A stretch of 64,000 nt of DNA from Anoxybacillus mongoliensis (GTDB taxonomy: Bacteria; Bacillota; Bacilli; Bacillales; Anoxybacillaceae). Position numbers and translations under genes: made by a program. Numbering within the stretch: the stretch's first letter is position 1; every line of letters starts with the position of its first letter. Location: the NCBI RefSeq assembly GCF_014201515.1, contig NZ_JACHEQ010000004.1:62001-126000 (forward strand), given 5' to 3'. Under the pieces are notes generated by a model that saw only the letters and a program-made list of their open reading frames with translations, did no database searches and was not told where the DNA came from. This document shows, piece after piece, positions 35,056 through 45,032 of this stretch.

Positions 35056-36315
35056 ATGAATTTGCTTCAAGACTTACAATTTCGTGGTTTAATTAATCAA
35101 GTGACGGACGAAGATGGGTTAAAAGCACTGTTGGTAGAAGAAAGTGTAAAAGTATATTGCGGTTTTGATCCAACGGCAGATAGTTTGCATATTGGTCATC
35201 TTCTCCCGATTTTAATGTTGCGTCGTTTCCAACAAGCAGGTCATCAACCGATTGCGCTCGTCGGAGGAGCAACAGGACTTATTGGAGATCCGAGCGGGAA
35301 AAAAGCAGAGCGAAAATTGAATGAAAAAGAAACTGTTGCATATTACAGCGAGCGAATTAAACAACAGTTAAGTCGCTTTTTAGATTTTGACAATGACAAT
35401 AATCCAGCTATTATCGCAAATAACTACGAATGGATTGGTTCGCTTGATGTTATTACGTTTTTGCGTGATGTTGGGAAAAACTTTGGGATTAACTACATGC
35501 TTGCGAAAGAATCTGTACAGTCGCGATTAGAAACCGGCATTTCATTTACAGAATTTAGTTATATGATTTTACAGGCGTATGACTTTTTAAAGCTGTATGA
35601 AATGTACGGATGTAAGTTGCAAGTAGGCGGTAGTGATCAGTGGGGGAACATTACAGCCGGATTAGAGCTCATTCGGAAAACAGAAGAAGATGCCAAAGTG
35701 TTCGGATTAACTGTTCCGCTCGTAACAAAAGCAGATGGAACGAAATTCGGGAAAACAGAAGGTGGGGCTGTATGGCTTGATGCTGATAAAACGTCGCCAT
35801 ATGAGTTCTATCAATTTTGGATTAATACAGATGATCGTGACGTTGTAAAATATTTAAAATACTTTACGTTTTTATCGCACGAAGAAATTCTTGAATTGGA
35901 AAGACAAACGGCTGAAACTCCGGAAAAGCGTGCAGCCCAAAAGGCGTTAGCTGCGGAAATGACACGTCTCGTTCATGGAGAGGAAGCTTTGAAACAGGCG
36001 ATCAACATTTCTGAAGCACTCTTTAGCGGGGATGTATCCAAGCTAACGGCAAATGAAATTGAGCAAGGGTTCAAGGATGTACCATCGTATGTATGTCACG
36101 AAAAGGAAATAGCACTTATTGATTTGCTCGTTGCAAGTGGTATTTGCCCATCGAAGCGCCAAGCGCGTGAGGATGTTACAAATGGAGCTATTTACGTAAA
36201 TGGTGAGCGTGTACAAGATGTGAGTAAAATGATGACAGAAGAAGATCGCATGGAAGGCCGATTTACAATTATTCGTCGTGGTAAGAAGAAGTATTACTTA
36301 ATTCGTTATGCATAA
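35056..36315 (+). CDS. tyrS: tyrosyl-tRNA synthetase
   Basis: Class I aminoacyl-tRNA synthetase of 419 residues. Motifs: FDPTADSLHIGHLLPI (HIGH), the tyrosine pocket YMILQAYD and GGSDQWGNI, KFGKTEGGAVWL (KMSKS-type loop as KFGKT), and a C-terminal S4 RNA-binding domain (CPSKRQAREDVTNGAIYVNG). ATG 35056 is nine bases after GGAAAGG; the open frame begins inside the T-box terminator and is not the start. Controlled by the upstream T-box. Confidence 0.96.
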   Translation: MNLLQDLQFRGLINQVTDEDGLKALLVEESVKVYCGFDPTADSLHIGHLLPILMLRRFQQAGHQPIALVGGATGLIGDPSGKKAERKLNEKETVAYYSERIKQQLSRFLDFDNDNNPAIIANNYEWIGSLDVITFLRDVGKNFGINYMLAKESVQSRLETGISFTEFSYMILQAYDFLKLYEMYGCKLQVGGSDQWGNITAGLELIRKTEEDAKVFGLTVPLVTKADGTKFGKTEGGAVWLDADKTSPYEFYQFWINTDDRDVVKYLKYFTFLSHEEILELERQTAETPEKRAAQKALAAEMTRLVHGEEALKQAINISEALFSGDVSKLTANEIEQGFKDVPSYVCHEKEIALIDLLVASGICPSKRQAREDVTNGAIYVNGERVQDVSKMMTEEDRMEGRFTIIRRGKKKYYLIRYA

Positions 36316-36350
36316 AAAATCCTCTCTGCTATAAGCAGAGAGGATTTTTT
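36314..36350. terminator. bidirectional terminator tyrS / rpsD
   Basis: AAAAAATCCTCTCTGC, five-base loop, GCAGAGAGGATTTTTT: perfect 16-bp stem between convergent genes. Confidence 0.95.
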
Positions 36351-36351
36351 A

Positions 36352-36954
36352 TTAACGAGAGTAGAACTCAACGATTAATGCTTCGTTAATCTCAGCAGGC
36401 AATTCAGAACGTTCAGGGAAACGAGTGTAAGTACCTTCTAATTTGTCTGCATCAAGCGTTAAATAGTCAGGTACGAAGTTGTTCACTTCAAGCGCTTCTT
36501 TAATAATTTGAAGGTTGCGAGACTTTTCGCGAACAGAAATCGTTTGACCTGGTTTCACACGGTAAGATGGAATGTCAACGCGACTGCCATCAACTAAAAT
36601 GTGACCATGGTTGACTAATTGACGAGCTTGACGACGAGTGCGCGCGAAACCTAAACGGTAAACAAGGTTGTCTAAGCGAGACTCGAGTAAGATCATAAAG
36701 TTTTCACCATGTTTACCAGGCATTTTACCTGCTTCTTCAAACGTTTTACGGAATTGACGTTCGTTTACACCGTACATATGGCGAAGTTTTTGCTTTTCTT
36801 GAAGCTGCATGCCGTATTCAGAAAGTTTTTTGCGTTGTCCTGGACCATGTTGACCTGGTGGGTAAGGACGTTTTTGTAATTCTTTACCTGTGCCGCTTAA
36901 CGAAATACCGAGGCGGCGAGAAATTTTCCATGTTGGACCTGTATAACGAGCCAT
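36352..36954 (-). CDS. rpsD: 30S ribosomal protein S4
   Basis: Primary 16S rRNA-binding protein that starts small-subunit assembly, 200 residues. The N-terminus [18 protein letters not shown] and the S4 domain ([22 protein letters not shown]) are unmistakable. ATG 36954 follows AAAGGAGGAGCATTT; the upstream open frame is leader. As in B. subtilis, it is a lone gene outside the ribosomal operons, next to tyrS. Confidence 0.97.
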   Translation of the reverse strand: MARYTGPTWKISRRLGISLSGTGKELQKRPYPPGQHGPGQRKKLSEYGMQLQEKQKLRHMYGVNERQFRKTFEEAGKMPGKHGENFMILLESRLDNLVYRLGFARTRRQARQLVNHGHILVDGSRVDIPSYRVKPGQTISVREKSRNLQIIKEALEVNNFVPDYLTLDADKLEGTYTRFPERSELPAEINEALIVEFYSR

Positions 36955-37187
36955 AAATGCTCCTCCTTTGTTTTTATTTTTGGTAAAATAAAAACAGTCG
37001 TGCCTCACCATTCATCGCCATTTTGTTTTCATGTATCCTCGCCCTAGCAGCTGAGAGTTACACGATACAACCTCCGATGAGAGAATGATGCTCTCTATGG
37101 GGAACAAAATGGACATACAAATGTGAGCACAAAGGCTGCAATATTTTACACAAAGGCTATTATAGTTTTTTTTTGCGTCTGAGTCAA
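36955..37187 (-). promoter_or_regulatory. rpsD promoter and long structured leader
   Basis: Minus-strand promoter TTGACT (37187-37182), 17 bp, TATAAT (37164-37159), starting a leader of about 200 nt. It contains a hairpin pairing GAGAG with CTCTC near 37078-37098. In B. subtilis S4 represses its own synthesis by binding the rpsD leader; the length and structure here fit that, but the S4-binding pseudoknot was not modelled. Confidence 0.7.
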
Positions 37188-37204
37188 TAATTTTTGTATA
37201 GTCT

Positions 37205-37233
37205 TTATCATAAGGATTATGGTATGATATAAT
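37205..37233 (+). promoter_or_regulatory. ytrP promoter
   Basis: TTATCA (37205-37210), 17 bp, TATAAT (37228-37233), divergent from the rpsD promoter about 18 bp away. A small hairpin AGTTTC/GAAACT at about 37247-37271 is followed by CTCATTTTTTT, so the leader may be attenuated. Confidence 0.65.
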
Positions 37234-37335
37234 CAATAGGTCCTCAGTTTCAGAAATATTACAGAAACTCTCATTTTTTTATTTATATGGTTCATACATA
37301 TAAAGAGAGGAAGTACGTGCGGGTGAGTGAAAAAA

Positions 37336-39183
37336 ATGAACGTTCAAGAACGCAATCAATATGCAATATTTAAGCAAAAGTTTTTTGATTGGTTTTTAAG
37401 TGAAGAAGATTTTACGGATTTACCTCGCATGATTCAAGCACTAATTGCCCTACTGAAACACGAATTTCGTTTATTAGATGTTACGTTTTACACGTTGAAC
37501 CCGTTTAAGCATGTCTTTGAACCTGAAATGACGACAGACCGGACGATTGAACAGCAACGAGAAAAACACATCATTCCATTTGATGATCAGTTGAAAAAAC
37601 AATTTGATGATGTTGTGATTTTGGATGGTGGCAACGAAATCAAAACGGTTCAATTTGGTATACATTTTTCAGAAGATTCATGCGGACTTGTTCGTTTCCG
37701 GCTGCATGAACGGGATATGTTACCGAAAGCATTTATCAAACAAATGAAGCACGACTTTTTAAAAGTGTTTGCTCGCATTCGTAAAGTGTCCGAAGTATTA
37801 AGCGAAGAGAAAAGATATGAACAGTTGCATCGGGCGGCAACAAAAATTCATGCATCGATGAATATTGGAGATGTGCTTGAAGAAATTGTGAAAACATTAA
37901 AAGAAGTGTATCCGACGTTTACGTGTCATTTATTTTTATCGTATGATAGCACGACAGATCGTGACTTGCCGATTAAACTACTGACGTTTGAAAATGAAGA
38001 TGAGCATATGGGGGCCATGCAAGCGTATGTGACGGGACAAATCCAACTTCACGATTCACTCGTTCATAAAAAGTCTGTCATTTATGCTCCGATTAAAGGG
38101 GCGCAAGGAATTTACGGTGTCATTGAAATGATTGCTCCGACGATCATGGAACTTCCAGAGCGGGAAATGCGATTTATTTCGTTACTGGCAAATACGGCTG
38201 GTAGCGCATTAGAGAATGCAAAATTATATGAACAATCGAAACGATTAATTGCTGATTTACAACTCATTAATGAAACGATTCACCACTTAAATACAAATTT
38301 ACGCTTTCAAGATGCGCTACAATTTATGATTGAAAAAATTAAAACATCGTTTGATGCGCAGGAAGTCGGTTTTATTATTTTACAAGAAAAAGAGCGAAAA
38401 GTACTTCCTGGTAGTACGGATTTTTTTCAATCACGTGAAGCAAAGCCATATGTTGATTTCGTTTTTCATCGCATTCAACATCCGCGTGATACGTTATTTT
38501 TAGGTGATGTAAAAATTCATAGCAACTATACAAAACGTTTTCGTTCGCTGATGGCTGTACCGATGATGCGCGGGATGATGAAAGGTGTGGCGATTGTTTT
38601 ACATCAAGAAGCATATCATTTTTCGTTTGATATGTTTAAGTTGTTGCAGTCGCTTATTCATCATTCGACATTGGCATTTACAAACGCAGCGTTGCGCGAA
38701 GAACTCGAACGAATGGTCATTACAGATCGATTAACGAATTTATATGCACGTCATTATTTAGATGAACGTATTCAACGTTCGATGGAAGAGGATGGTCTAG
38801 GTACATTTATTTTAATAGATATTGATAATTTCAAAAAAATAAATGATACGTACGGACATCAAGTTGGTGATGAAATTATTATTCAAGTAGCGAATATTAT
38901 TAAAGCAAACATTCGTCAAAATGATATTGGGGCTCGATGGGGAGGAGAAGAACTCGCCATTTATTTACCGAAAGTGTCCATTAATGCAGGTTTATCTATT
39001 GCAAACCGTTTAGTACAAAAAGTTCGTGAGTTGACAAATCCTCCTGTGACCATTTCTTGTGGCGTATCGTATTGGAAGAAAAATCGCGCAGATTCCGTGA
39101 AGGAGCTATTCAATCGTGCTGATGAAGCGTTATATACCGCGAAACGGACAGGAAAAAACCGCGTTGTTGTGCAAGAATACTAA
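37336..39183 (+). CDS. ytrP: GAF-GGDEF diguanylate cyclase YtrP
   Basis: A 615-residue cytosolic protein: an N-terminal region, tandem GAF-like sensor domains (about 160-455), then a C-terminal GGDEF domain (about 455-612). The active-site motif is GGEEL (536-540), preceded by the metal site FILIDIDNFKKINDTYGH. RQND (527-530) sits five residues before it, which is the RxxD product-inhibition I-site. It should make c-di-GMP from GTP. The GAF ligand is unknown. Start ATG 37336 with GGGTGAG upstream; a GTG at 37327 is also possible. Confidence 0.9.
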   Translation: MNVQERNQYAIFKQKFFDWFLSEEDFTDLPRMIQALIALLKHEFRLLDVTFYTLNPFKHVFEPEMTTDRTIEQQREKHIIPFDDQLKKQFDDVVILDGGNEIKTVQFGIHFSEDSCGLVRFRLHERDMLPKAFIKQMKHDFLKVFARIRKVSEVLSEEKRYEQLHRAATKIHASMNIGDVLEEIVKTLKEVYPTFTCHLFLSYDSTTDRDLPIKLLTFENEDEHMGAMQAYVTGQIQLHDSLVHKKSVIYAPIKGAQGIYGVIEMIAPTIMELPEREMRFISLLANTAGSALENAKLYEQSKRLIADLQLINETIHHLNTNLRFQDALQFMIEKIKTSFDAQEVGFIILQEKERKVLPGSTDFFQSREAKPYVDFVFHRIQHPRDTLFLGDVKIHSNYTKRFRSLMAVPMMRGMMKGVAIVLHQEAYHFSFDMFKLLQSLIHHSTLAFTNAALREELERMVITDRLTNLYARHYLDERIQRSMEEDGLGTFILIDIDNFKKINDTYGHQVGDEIIIQVANIIKANIRQNDIGARWGGEELAIYLPKVSINAGLSIANRLVQKVRELTNPPVTISCGVSYWKKNRADSVKELFNRADEALYTAKRTGKNRVVVQEY

Positions 39184-39209
39184 AAAGAGGCCAGTTTATC
39201 GGCCTCTTT
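39184..39209. terminator. bidirectional terminator ytrP / ytsP
   Basis: AAAGAGGCC pairs with GGCCTCTTT, eight-base loop. Confidence 0.88.
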
Positions 39210-39210
39210 C

Positions 39211-39696
39211 TTATATGTTGAGATAGTGAACGAGCGTTTGAACAAACCGTTGTAAATGTTGTTCATCTATTTCATCGAAACGATTTTTTATTGGACTGTC
39301 AATATCAAGTACACCAATGATACGGCTATCTTTCATCATTGGAATGACAATTTCAGATTGAGATGCTGCATCACATGCGATGTGACCCGGGAACGTATGA
39401 ACATCCGCAACGCGTATCGTTCGTCTTTCAGCAGCGGCTGTTCCGCATACCCCTTTGCCGAATGGAATGCGCACACATGCTGGCAATCCTTGGAATGGTC
39501 CGAGCACGAGTTCATCCCCTTCAGCTATATAAAAACCGACCCAATTAATATCGTGTAAAAAGTAATTCAATAAAGCGGAAGCATTCGCTAAGTTCGCTAC
39601 AACATTTTTTTCATCCGAAATTAACGCTTTTAATTGTTCGATGACAAGTGTGTAATTTTCTTCTCTTGTCCCTTTGTATGTTTGTGCATGAAACAT
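39211..39696 (-). CDS. ytsP: free methionine-(R)-sulfoxide reductase (GAF type)
   Basis: A single-GAF-domain enzyme of 161 residues that reduces free Met-(R)-SO with thioredoxin. The three redox cysteines of the fRMsr family are present: C74 (PACVRIPFG), C84 (GVCGTAA) and C108 (IACDAAS). ATG 39696 gives proper spacing from GAGGAG; the in-frame GTG at 39705 touches the SD. Same neighbours (ytrP, hisJ) as in B. subtilis. Confidence 0.92.
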   Translation of the reverse strand: MFHAQTYKGTREENYTLVIEQLKALISDEKNVVANLANASALLNYFLHDINWVGFYIAEGDELVLGPFQGLPACVRIPFGKGVCGTAAAERRTIRVADVHTFPGHIACDAASQSEIVIPMMKDSRIIGVLDIDSPIKNRFDEIDEQHLQRFVQTLVHYLNI

Positions 39697-39709
39697 GTTT
39701 TTCACTCCT

Positions 39710-40498
39710 CTATATCAACATATGTTCGACTCCTTGGTGAAGGCCAGCAACCGAGTGGGCATCTGAGCCATACACGAGAGGAATACCGCGTTTGACGGCT
39801 TCTTTTACGACCCAATGAGGTGGATATGGCTCTAAACAGAGTGGTTTTACTACCCCAGCCCCGTTATAATCGAGTTCCAATTGCCGATTTTTCATTTCAT
39901 CAAGAATGTGCGTAATGATTTTTGCTTCATCGTACTCACACGGATAGGCGCGTTGAAACTTGTGAATAAGCGTGAGGTGACCGATGCGTTTTGGTTTGTA
40001 TGACCCTAAATCAGCAACGACAGAAGCTAAAACGGTTTTGTAATATGCATCATATACTCGTTCAATAGATTGAAAAGCTGCAATGATGTCGCCAAACATT
40101 TCTTCGCTATAATCGATACACATGTATCGATCGTCAATGAGTAAAAAATGAACAGATAAAATGCTGTCGTCTAATTGTGGACCAATTTTATTTAAAAATT
40201 CCTTCGTTTTTTGTTCATATCCGACGATAAAATCAACTTCTAATCCGATGCGGATACGAATATGTCTTTCGTACTGTTTTTTTAATGATTGTAAAATTGA
40301 TACGTATGATGCTAGCTGTTCTTCTTTCATCGCGCTATCTTGGTAAGGGGTTGGGTCTATAAATCCTTTCGGAAGCGGTGCGTGTTCGGTAAATGAAATA
40401 TCTGTATAGCCAAGCGAAATGGCTGTTTCGATGTATGTATGCAACGCATCATCGCTTCCATGAGGACAAAACGGTGTATGAATATGTCCGTCACGCAC
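39710..40498 (-). CDS. hisJ: histidinol-phosphatase, PHP family
   Basis: A 262-residue PHP-domain phosphatase, the last-but-one step of histidine synthesis. Metal-binding motif DGHIHTPFCPHG at the very start, FTEHAPLP, the Glu in GLEVDFI, and a C-terminal GSDAHSV. The GTG at 40498 follows AAAGAGGTGAACAAC, giving MRDGHIHTP as in B. subtilis HisJ. It is separate from any his operon; ytsP follows at 13 bp and may be cotranscribed. Confidence 0.93.
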   Translation of the reverse strand: MRDGHIHTPFCPHGSDDALHTYIETAISLGYTDISFTEHAPLPKGFIDPTPYQDSAMKEEQLASYVSILQSLKKQYERHIRIRIGLEVDFIVGYEQKTKEFLNKIGPQLDDSILSVHFLLIDDRYMCIDYSEEMFGDIIAAFQSIERVYDAYYKTVLASVVADLGSYKPKRIGHLTLIHKFQRAYPCEYDEAKIITHILDEMKNRQLELDYNGAGVVKPLCLEPYPPHWVVKEAVKRGIPLVYGSDAHSVAGLHQGVEHMLI

Positions 40499-40661
40499 GT
40501 TGTTCACCTCTTTAGGCGCAAAGTTCGACAAAAATCACGTTTTTTAGGAAAAAAATTAAAATTTTTGCTCAAAAAATGTTGCTAACATGGTATCATAAAA
40601 TCATTGAAAAGAAAATGCCTTCTCCACAAAAAAAGAACGCTTGACAACAAGGAGGCCCATT

Positions 40662-42353
40662 ATGGAATTTGTAGCGATTAGTGCGCTCCTCGTCATCGGA
40701 GGACTAACATATACATATGTGTACCGAAAACGTTTATATAAACAAATCGATCAATTAGAACAATGGAAAATTTCTTTAATGAATCGCCCTGTACCCGAGG
40801 AGCTGTCAAAAATTAAATCGTTAAATATGATGGGGGAAACAGAGCAGCTGTTTGAAAAATGGCGAAATGAATGGGACGATATTGTTGCTGTGCAACTGCC
40901 GAACATAGAAGAAAAGTTGTTTGATATTGAAGAAGCGGTTGTCAAATATCGGTTTATGAAAGCGAAAGAGGCTTTACATCAGACGGAGCAACAGCTAAAA
41001 GATATTGAAGGAAATATTCAACGCATTTTGTTAGAGTTACAAGAATTAGTCGGAAGTGAAGAAAAAAATCGCGAGGAAATTGAGCAATTCAAAGAGAAAT
41101 ATCGTCAAGTCAAAAAAGCGATGCTTACCCAGCGCCATACATTTGGTCGCACAGAAGCTGCACTTGAAGCGCGACTAAATGCTCTTCATCAACAATTTCA
41201 AACATTTGAACAGTTAACAACAGAAGGGAATTATTTAGCGGCTCGTGAAATCGTATTACTCATTCAAAACGAACTAAGTGAATTAAATCGTTTTATTGAA
41301 CACATTCCGCTTTTGTTAAGCGATGCGCAAGTTGAAATTCCAGCACAATTAGACAATATTATTGAGGGATATCGCGAGTTGGTGGAAAAGGGATATGTAC
41401 TTGACCATCTTCCGGTAGAAAAAGAAGTGGAAGCCATCCGCGGAAAAGTATCCGAAGTGCTTACGTTGTTAGAAGCACTTGCTGTGGCAGAAGCAGAAAA
41501 ACTGCTTCGTGAAGCTCAAGAAGATGTGGATACGCTGTACGATTTATTAGAAAAAGAAGTGCATGCAGAACGTTTTGTTCATGAGGAAACAGAAAAAATT
41601 GAGCAAACGCTCTATGAGTTAGAAGAAGAAACAAAAGAAACGCGTGATGAAACATTGTTCGTACAACAAAGCTACCATTTATCGCAAAACGACCTAGATA
41701 AATATCGTCAAATTGAAAAGCAAGTGCAACAGTTAACGAAACGATTTATGTTAATTCAAACGAAAATGATGGAAGAGCGTTTAGCTTATTCGCTTATTCG
41801 TGAAGAGTTAGAGGAAATTTTAGCACAAATTGCTGCGGTGAAGGAAAAACATGTTCAATTCCGCGAACATTTATACGCATTGCGTAAAGATGAGTTGGCG
41901 GCACGTGAGAAGTTAACAGAAATGAAAAAACAATTGTCAGAAGCGATGCGACTGGTGAAAAAAAGCAAGCTTCCTGGCTTGCCAGAATCTTATATGCTAC
42001 AAGTAAGTGAGGCGCGAGAAAGTTTAACGCGCGTATCGCTTACGCTAGATGGAAAGCCGTTAAATATGGAAGCTGTTCATCAAGCGTTGGATGAGGCGAT
42101 TGTTTTTGTAGAAAATGTATGTGATCAAACGAAAGAAATGATTGAACAAGCCCAATTAGCAGAAAGAGTAATTCAATACGGCAACCGTTATCGCCGGCGT
42201 TTTCATGCGGTAAATGCGGGACTAGAAGAAGCGGAACAGCTATTTCGACGATACGAATACGAACTAGCTTTACAAAAAGCTATTGCTGCGGTAGAGCAAG
42301 TGGAAGAAGGAGCATTTGAACGCATTCGTGAGTGGCTAAAAGAAAACGAGTGA
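40662..42353 (+). CDS. ezrA: septation ring formation regulator EzrA
   Basis: Membrane-anchored negative and spatial regulator of FtsZ rings, 563 residues. One N-terminal helix (EFVAISALLVIGGLTYTYVY), then a cytosolic run of spectrin-like coiled coils. The QNR-type patch near the C-terminus reads YGNRYRRRF. ATG 40662 follows AAGGAGG at ideal spacing. It lies upstream of the desulfurase/thiI pair as in B. subtilis, though brnQ is inserted between. Confidence 0.95.
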   Translation: MEFVAISALLVIGGLTYTYVYRKRLYKQIDQLEQWKISLMNRPVPEELSKIKSLNMMGETEQLFEKWRNEWDDIVAVQLPNIEEKLFDIEEAVVKYRFMKAKEALHQTEQQLKDIEGNIQRILLELQELVGSEEKNREEIEQFKEKYRQVKKAMLTQRHTFGRTEAALEARLNALHQQFQTFEQLTTEGNYLAAREIVLLIQNELSELNRFIEHIPLLLSDAQVEIPAQLDNIIEGYRELVEKGYVLDHLPVEKEVEAIRGKVSEVLTLLEALAVAEAEKLLREAQEDVDTLYDLLEKEVHAERFVHEETEKIEQTLYELEEETKETRDETLFVQQSYHLSQNDLDKYRQIEKQVQQLTKRFMLIQTKMMEERLAYSLIREELEEILAQIAAVKEKHVQFREHLYALRKDELAAREKLTEMKKQLSEAMRLVKKSKLPGLPESYMLQVSEARESLTRVSLTLDGKPLNMEAVHQALDEAIVFVENVCDQTKEMIEQAQLAERVIQYGNRYRRRFHAVNAGLEEAEQLFRRYEYELALQKAIAAVEQVEEGAFERIREWLKENE

Positions 42354-42376
42354 AGGCATTTCCTTCACTCGTTTTT
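42347..42376. terminator. bidirectional terminator ezrA / brnQ
   Basis: CGAGTGAAGG (42347-42356) pairs with CCTTCACTCG (42362-42371), then TTTTT. The ezrA stop lies within the stem. Confidence 0.92.
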
Positions 42377-43703
42377 AGCTTGCTTTTTTTTCGGTACGTG
42401 CAACATAATTTGTTTTGTTAAATAATAAACCAATCACCCCACCGATAAGCGCTGGTGTGAGCCATCCGATTCCTTGTTCAAAGAGCGGTAATGTTTTTTC
42501 ATATACATGTAAAGCCGCTGATACGTCAAATCCTGCTGTTTTTAATCCATCCACGATGCTAACAAGGGATGTGCCAACCATCGCTCCGATATAAACGGTT
42601 TGTTTGCCGCCAAAATAGTCATGTAAAAAGGATAAAACGACAAGGGTAATGGCCAGCGGATAAATGATAATAAGCACAGGAATCGATAATGAAATGAGCT
42701 TTGTTAAACCGACATTTGCAATTACCGCACTGAAGCCACTCATCACGATGACAAGTGTTCGATAAGAAAGTTTTGGCGAAATTTTCGAAAAATAACTTGC
42801 GCATGATGATAATAAACCGACAGACGTTGTTAAACATGCTAGCATAATAATGATCGATAAAATGACTGTACCGGCTTGTCCGAATAAATAAGTGGCGGCT
42901 TGACTAATAATTTCTCCGCCGTTATTGCGGTAGCCGATCGCCTGTACACTCGATGCTCCAATGAAAGCGAGCGATAAATAAACGAGCGTCAGTCCAGAAG
43001 CAGCAATAAAACCAGCCTGAATACAAAGTTTAGTTAGTTGTTTTGTATGTGTAATTCCTTTTTGTTGAATCGCTTGAATGACGATAATACCAAAAACAAG
43101 TGCCGCAATGGCATCCATCGTTAAATATCCGTCAATAAATCCTTTAAATAGTGGAGCGTGTGCATAGGTATCCGTTGGTTTTTGGATTGTGCCCATAGGG
43201 GTCCATATACTTTTAATAAAAAATAACGTCAGACCGATAAGTAAAAATGGTGTTAACAATTTTCCGATTCGATCAACTAGTTTCGATGGGTTTAATGCTA
43301 ACCAAAGCGATATACCAAAATAAACAACAGTATATACCGCTAACATCGTAGACTGATCGGCTGCTTCAGGTAAAAAGGGTGTCACTCCAATTTCAAACGA
43401 TACTGTACCTGTCCGCGGAATGCCAAAAAATGGCCCGATGGCTAAATACATGACAGCTGTGAAAATGACACCAAATACAGGATGAACTCGGCTAGCTAAT
43501 TGTTGCAAATCGCTCCCCGTTCTTGCGATGGCGCTGACCGCTAATACAGGTAATCCAACACCGGTCATTAAAAATCCTGCAATCGCAACCCATACGTTTT
43601 CCCCTGCCGCCTGTCCGAGAGCAGGAGGGAAAATCATATTGCCAGCACCAAAAAATAAAGCAAATAACATAAAACCAACAGCGATTAAATCTTTTTTCGA
43701 CAT
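42375..43703 (-). CDS. brnQ: branched-chain amino acid transport system II carrier (LIVCS)
   Basis: A 442-residue secondary transporter with about 12 membrane helices. Family segments: DLIAVGFMLFALFFGAGNMIFPP at the first helix and RTGTVSFEIGVTPFLP. It imports Leu/Ile/Val with Na+ or H+. ATG 43703 follows AAAGGAGGATCAAC. It stands alone between ezrA and the desulfurase gene, pointing the other way; probably a lineage-specific insertion. Confidence 0.93.
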   Translation of the reverse strand: MSKKDLIAVGFMLFALFFGAGNMIFPPALGQAAGENVWVAIAGFLMTGVGLPVLAVSAIARTGSDLQQLASRVHPVFGVIFTAVMYLAIGPFFGIPRTGTVSFEIGVTPFLPEAADQSTMLAVYTVVYFGISLWLALNPSKLVDRIGKLLTPFLLIGLTLFFIKSIWTPMGTIQKPTDTYAHAPLFKGFIDGYLTMDAIAALVFGIIVIQAIQQKGITHTKQLTKLCIQAGFIAASGLTLVYLSLAFIGASSVQAIGYRNNGGEIISQAATYLFGQAGTVILSIIIMLACLTTSVGLLSSCASYFSKISPKLSYRTLVIVMSGFSAVIANVGLTKLISLSIPVLIIIYPLAITLVVLSFLHDYFGGKQTVYIGAMVGTSLVSIVDGLKTAGFDVSAALHVYEKTLPLFEQGIGWLTPALIGGVIGLLFNKTNYVARTEKKAS

Positions 43704-43880
43704 GTTGATCCTCCTTTGTTGTCTCCGTACCAGCCTATATACTACCATAGAAAATAAAAATTTTGTCGTTTTTATCAAAAGTTTCAATCTTTAAAATATT
43801 CTTTGATTATTCCTTTTTTGAATAAAGATGTGATAATATAAGAAGGCTGTTTGTATACGAACGTAATGGAGGCAAGGGCG

Positions 43881-45032
43881 ATGATGTATTTAGATAATAG
43901 CGCCACAACAAAACCGTTTCCAGAAGTACTACAATCTTTCATAAAAGTAGCGACTGATTATTTCGGAAATCCATCTTCACTACATGGACTAGGCATGCAA
44001 GCAGAGCGATTGCTTACGCAAGCAAGAGAACAAATGGCCCGTTTGCTTGAGGTGAAACCGTCAGAAGTGATTTTTACATCTGGAGGGACAGAAGGAAACA
44101 ATTTAGCCATTAAAGGTGTGGCTTGGCAACATCAACAACGCGGTCGCCACATCATTACAACAGCGATTGAACATCCGTCTGTCATTGAAGCATGCAAACA
44201 GCTTGAACAATTCGGTTTTCAAGTTACATATGTGCCTGTTGACGAACGTGGTATCGTATCGGTAGCACATATTGAACAAGCGTTGCGTGATGATACGATT
44301 CTTGTTTCGGTTATGCACGTAAATAACGAAGTAGGTTCTATTCAACCAATTGAACAGATTGGTGCGATGTTAAAAAAATATCCAAAAGTATTGTTTCATG
44401 TTGATGGGGTACAAGGTGCGGCGAAACTGCCGCTTCATTTAAAACGTGCAAATGTGGATTTATACACGATGTCAGCTCATAAATTTCATGGGCTGAAAGG
44501 AGCAGGAGTTTTATACGTTCGCGAAGGCGTGCGTCTTTCACCCCTTTTGTCAGGGGGAGCACAAGAAATGCAATTGCGTTCGGGAACTGAAAATGTTGCT
44601 GCCATTGTTGCAATGGCCAAAGCGTTACGATTATCTATTGAAAAGTATCGCGAGTCATATGCTCGACTCGAGGAAATAAAGCGGGCAATCATTGGACGTT
44701 TACAAACGATTGAAGGCATTTCTGTCCACACGCCGTTAGAGCAATCTGCTCCACACATTATTCATTTTTCTTTGGAAGGAATAAAATCAGAGACGTTTGT
44801 TCACGAACTGGAAAAACAACATATGTATGTATCAACGACATCAGCTTGTTCATCTCGTAAAAAAGCGCCAAGTAAAACATTGTTAGCAATGGGAATTGAA
44901 AAAACACGGGCAGAGCGTTCGATTCGTATAAGCTTATCGTATGAACAACAAATCGAGCATGTTCCAATTATTGTTGAAGCCATTGAGCAAGCATATGAAC
45001 GATTAAAAATAGTAGCGAGGGGAACGAAATGA
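43881..45032 (+). CDS. nifZ: cysteine desulfurase (ThiI partner)
   Basis: A PLP-dependent desulfurase of 383 residues that takes sulfur from cysteine to make a protein persulfide. PLP lysine K201 in SAHKFHGLKG, His in TAIEHPS, active Cys C323 in TTSACSSR. It overlaps thiI by four bases (ATGA), which fits delivery of sulfur to ThiI for 4-thiouridine, as for B. subtilis NifZ; the symbol follows that arrangement. GGAGG is eight bases before ATG 43881; ATG 43884 is also possible. Confidence 0.92.
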   Translation: MMYLDNSATTKPFPEVLQSFIKVATDYFGNPSSLHGLGMQAERLLTQAREQMARLLEVKPSEVIFTSGGTEGNNLAIKGVAWQHQQRGRHIITTAIEHPSVIEACKQLEQFGFQVTYVPVDERGIVSVAHIEQALRDDTILVSVMHVNNEVGSIQPIEQIGAMLKKYPKVLFHVDGVQGAAKLPLHLKRANVDLYTMSAHKFHGLKGAGVLYVREGVRLSPLLSGGAQEMQLRSGTENVAAIVAMAKALRLSIEKYRESYARLEEIKRAIIGRLQTIEGISVHTPLEQSAPHIIHFSLEGIKSETFVHELEKQHMYVSTTSACSSRKKAPSKTLLAMGIEKTRAERSIRISLSYEQQIEHVPIIVEAIEQAYERLKIVARGTK

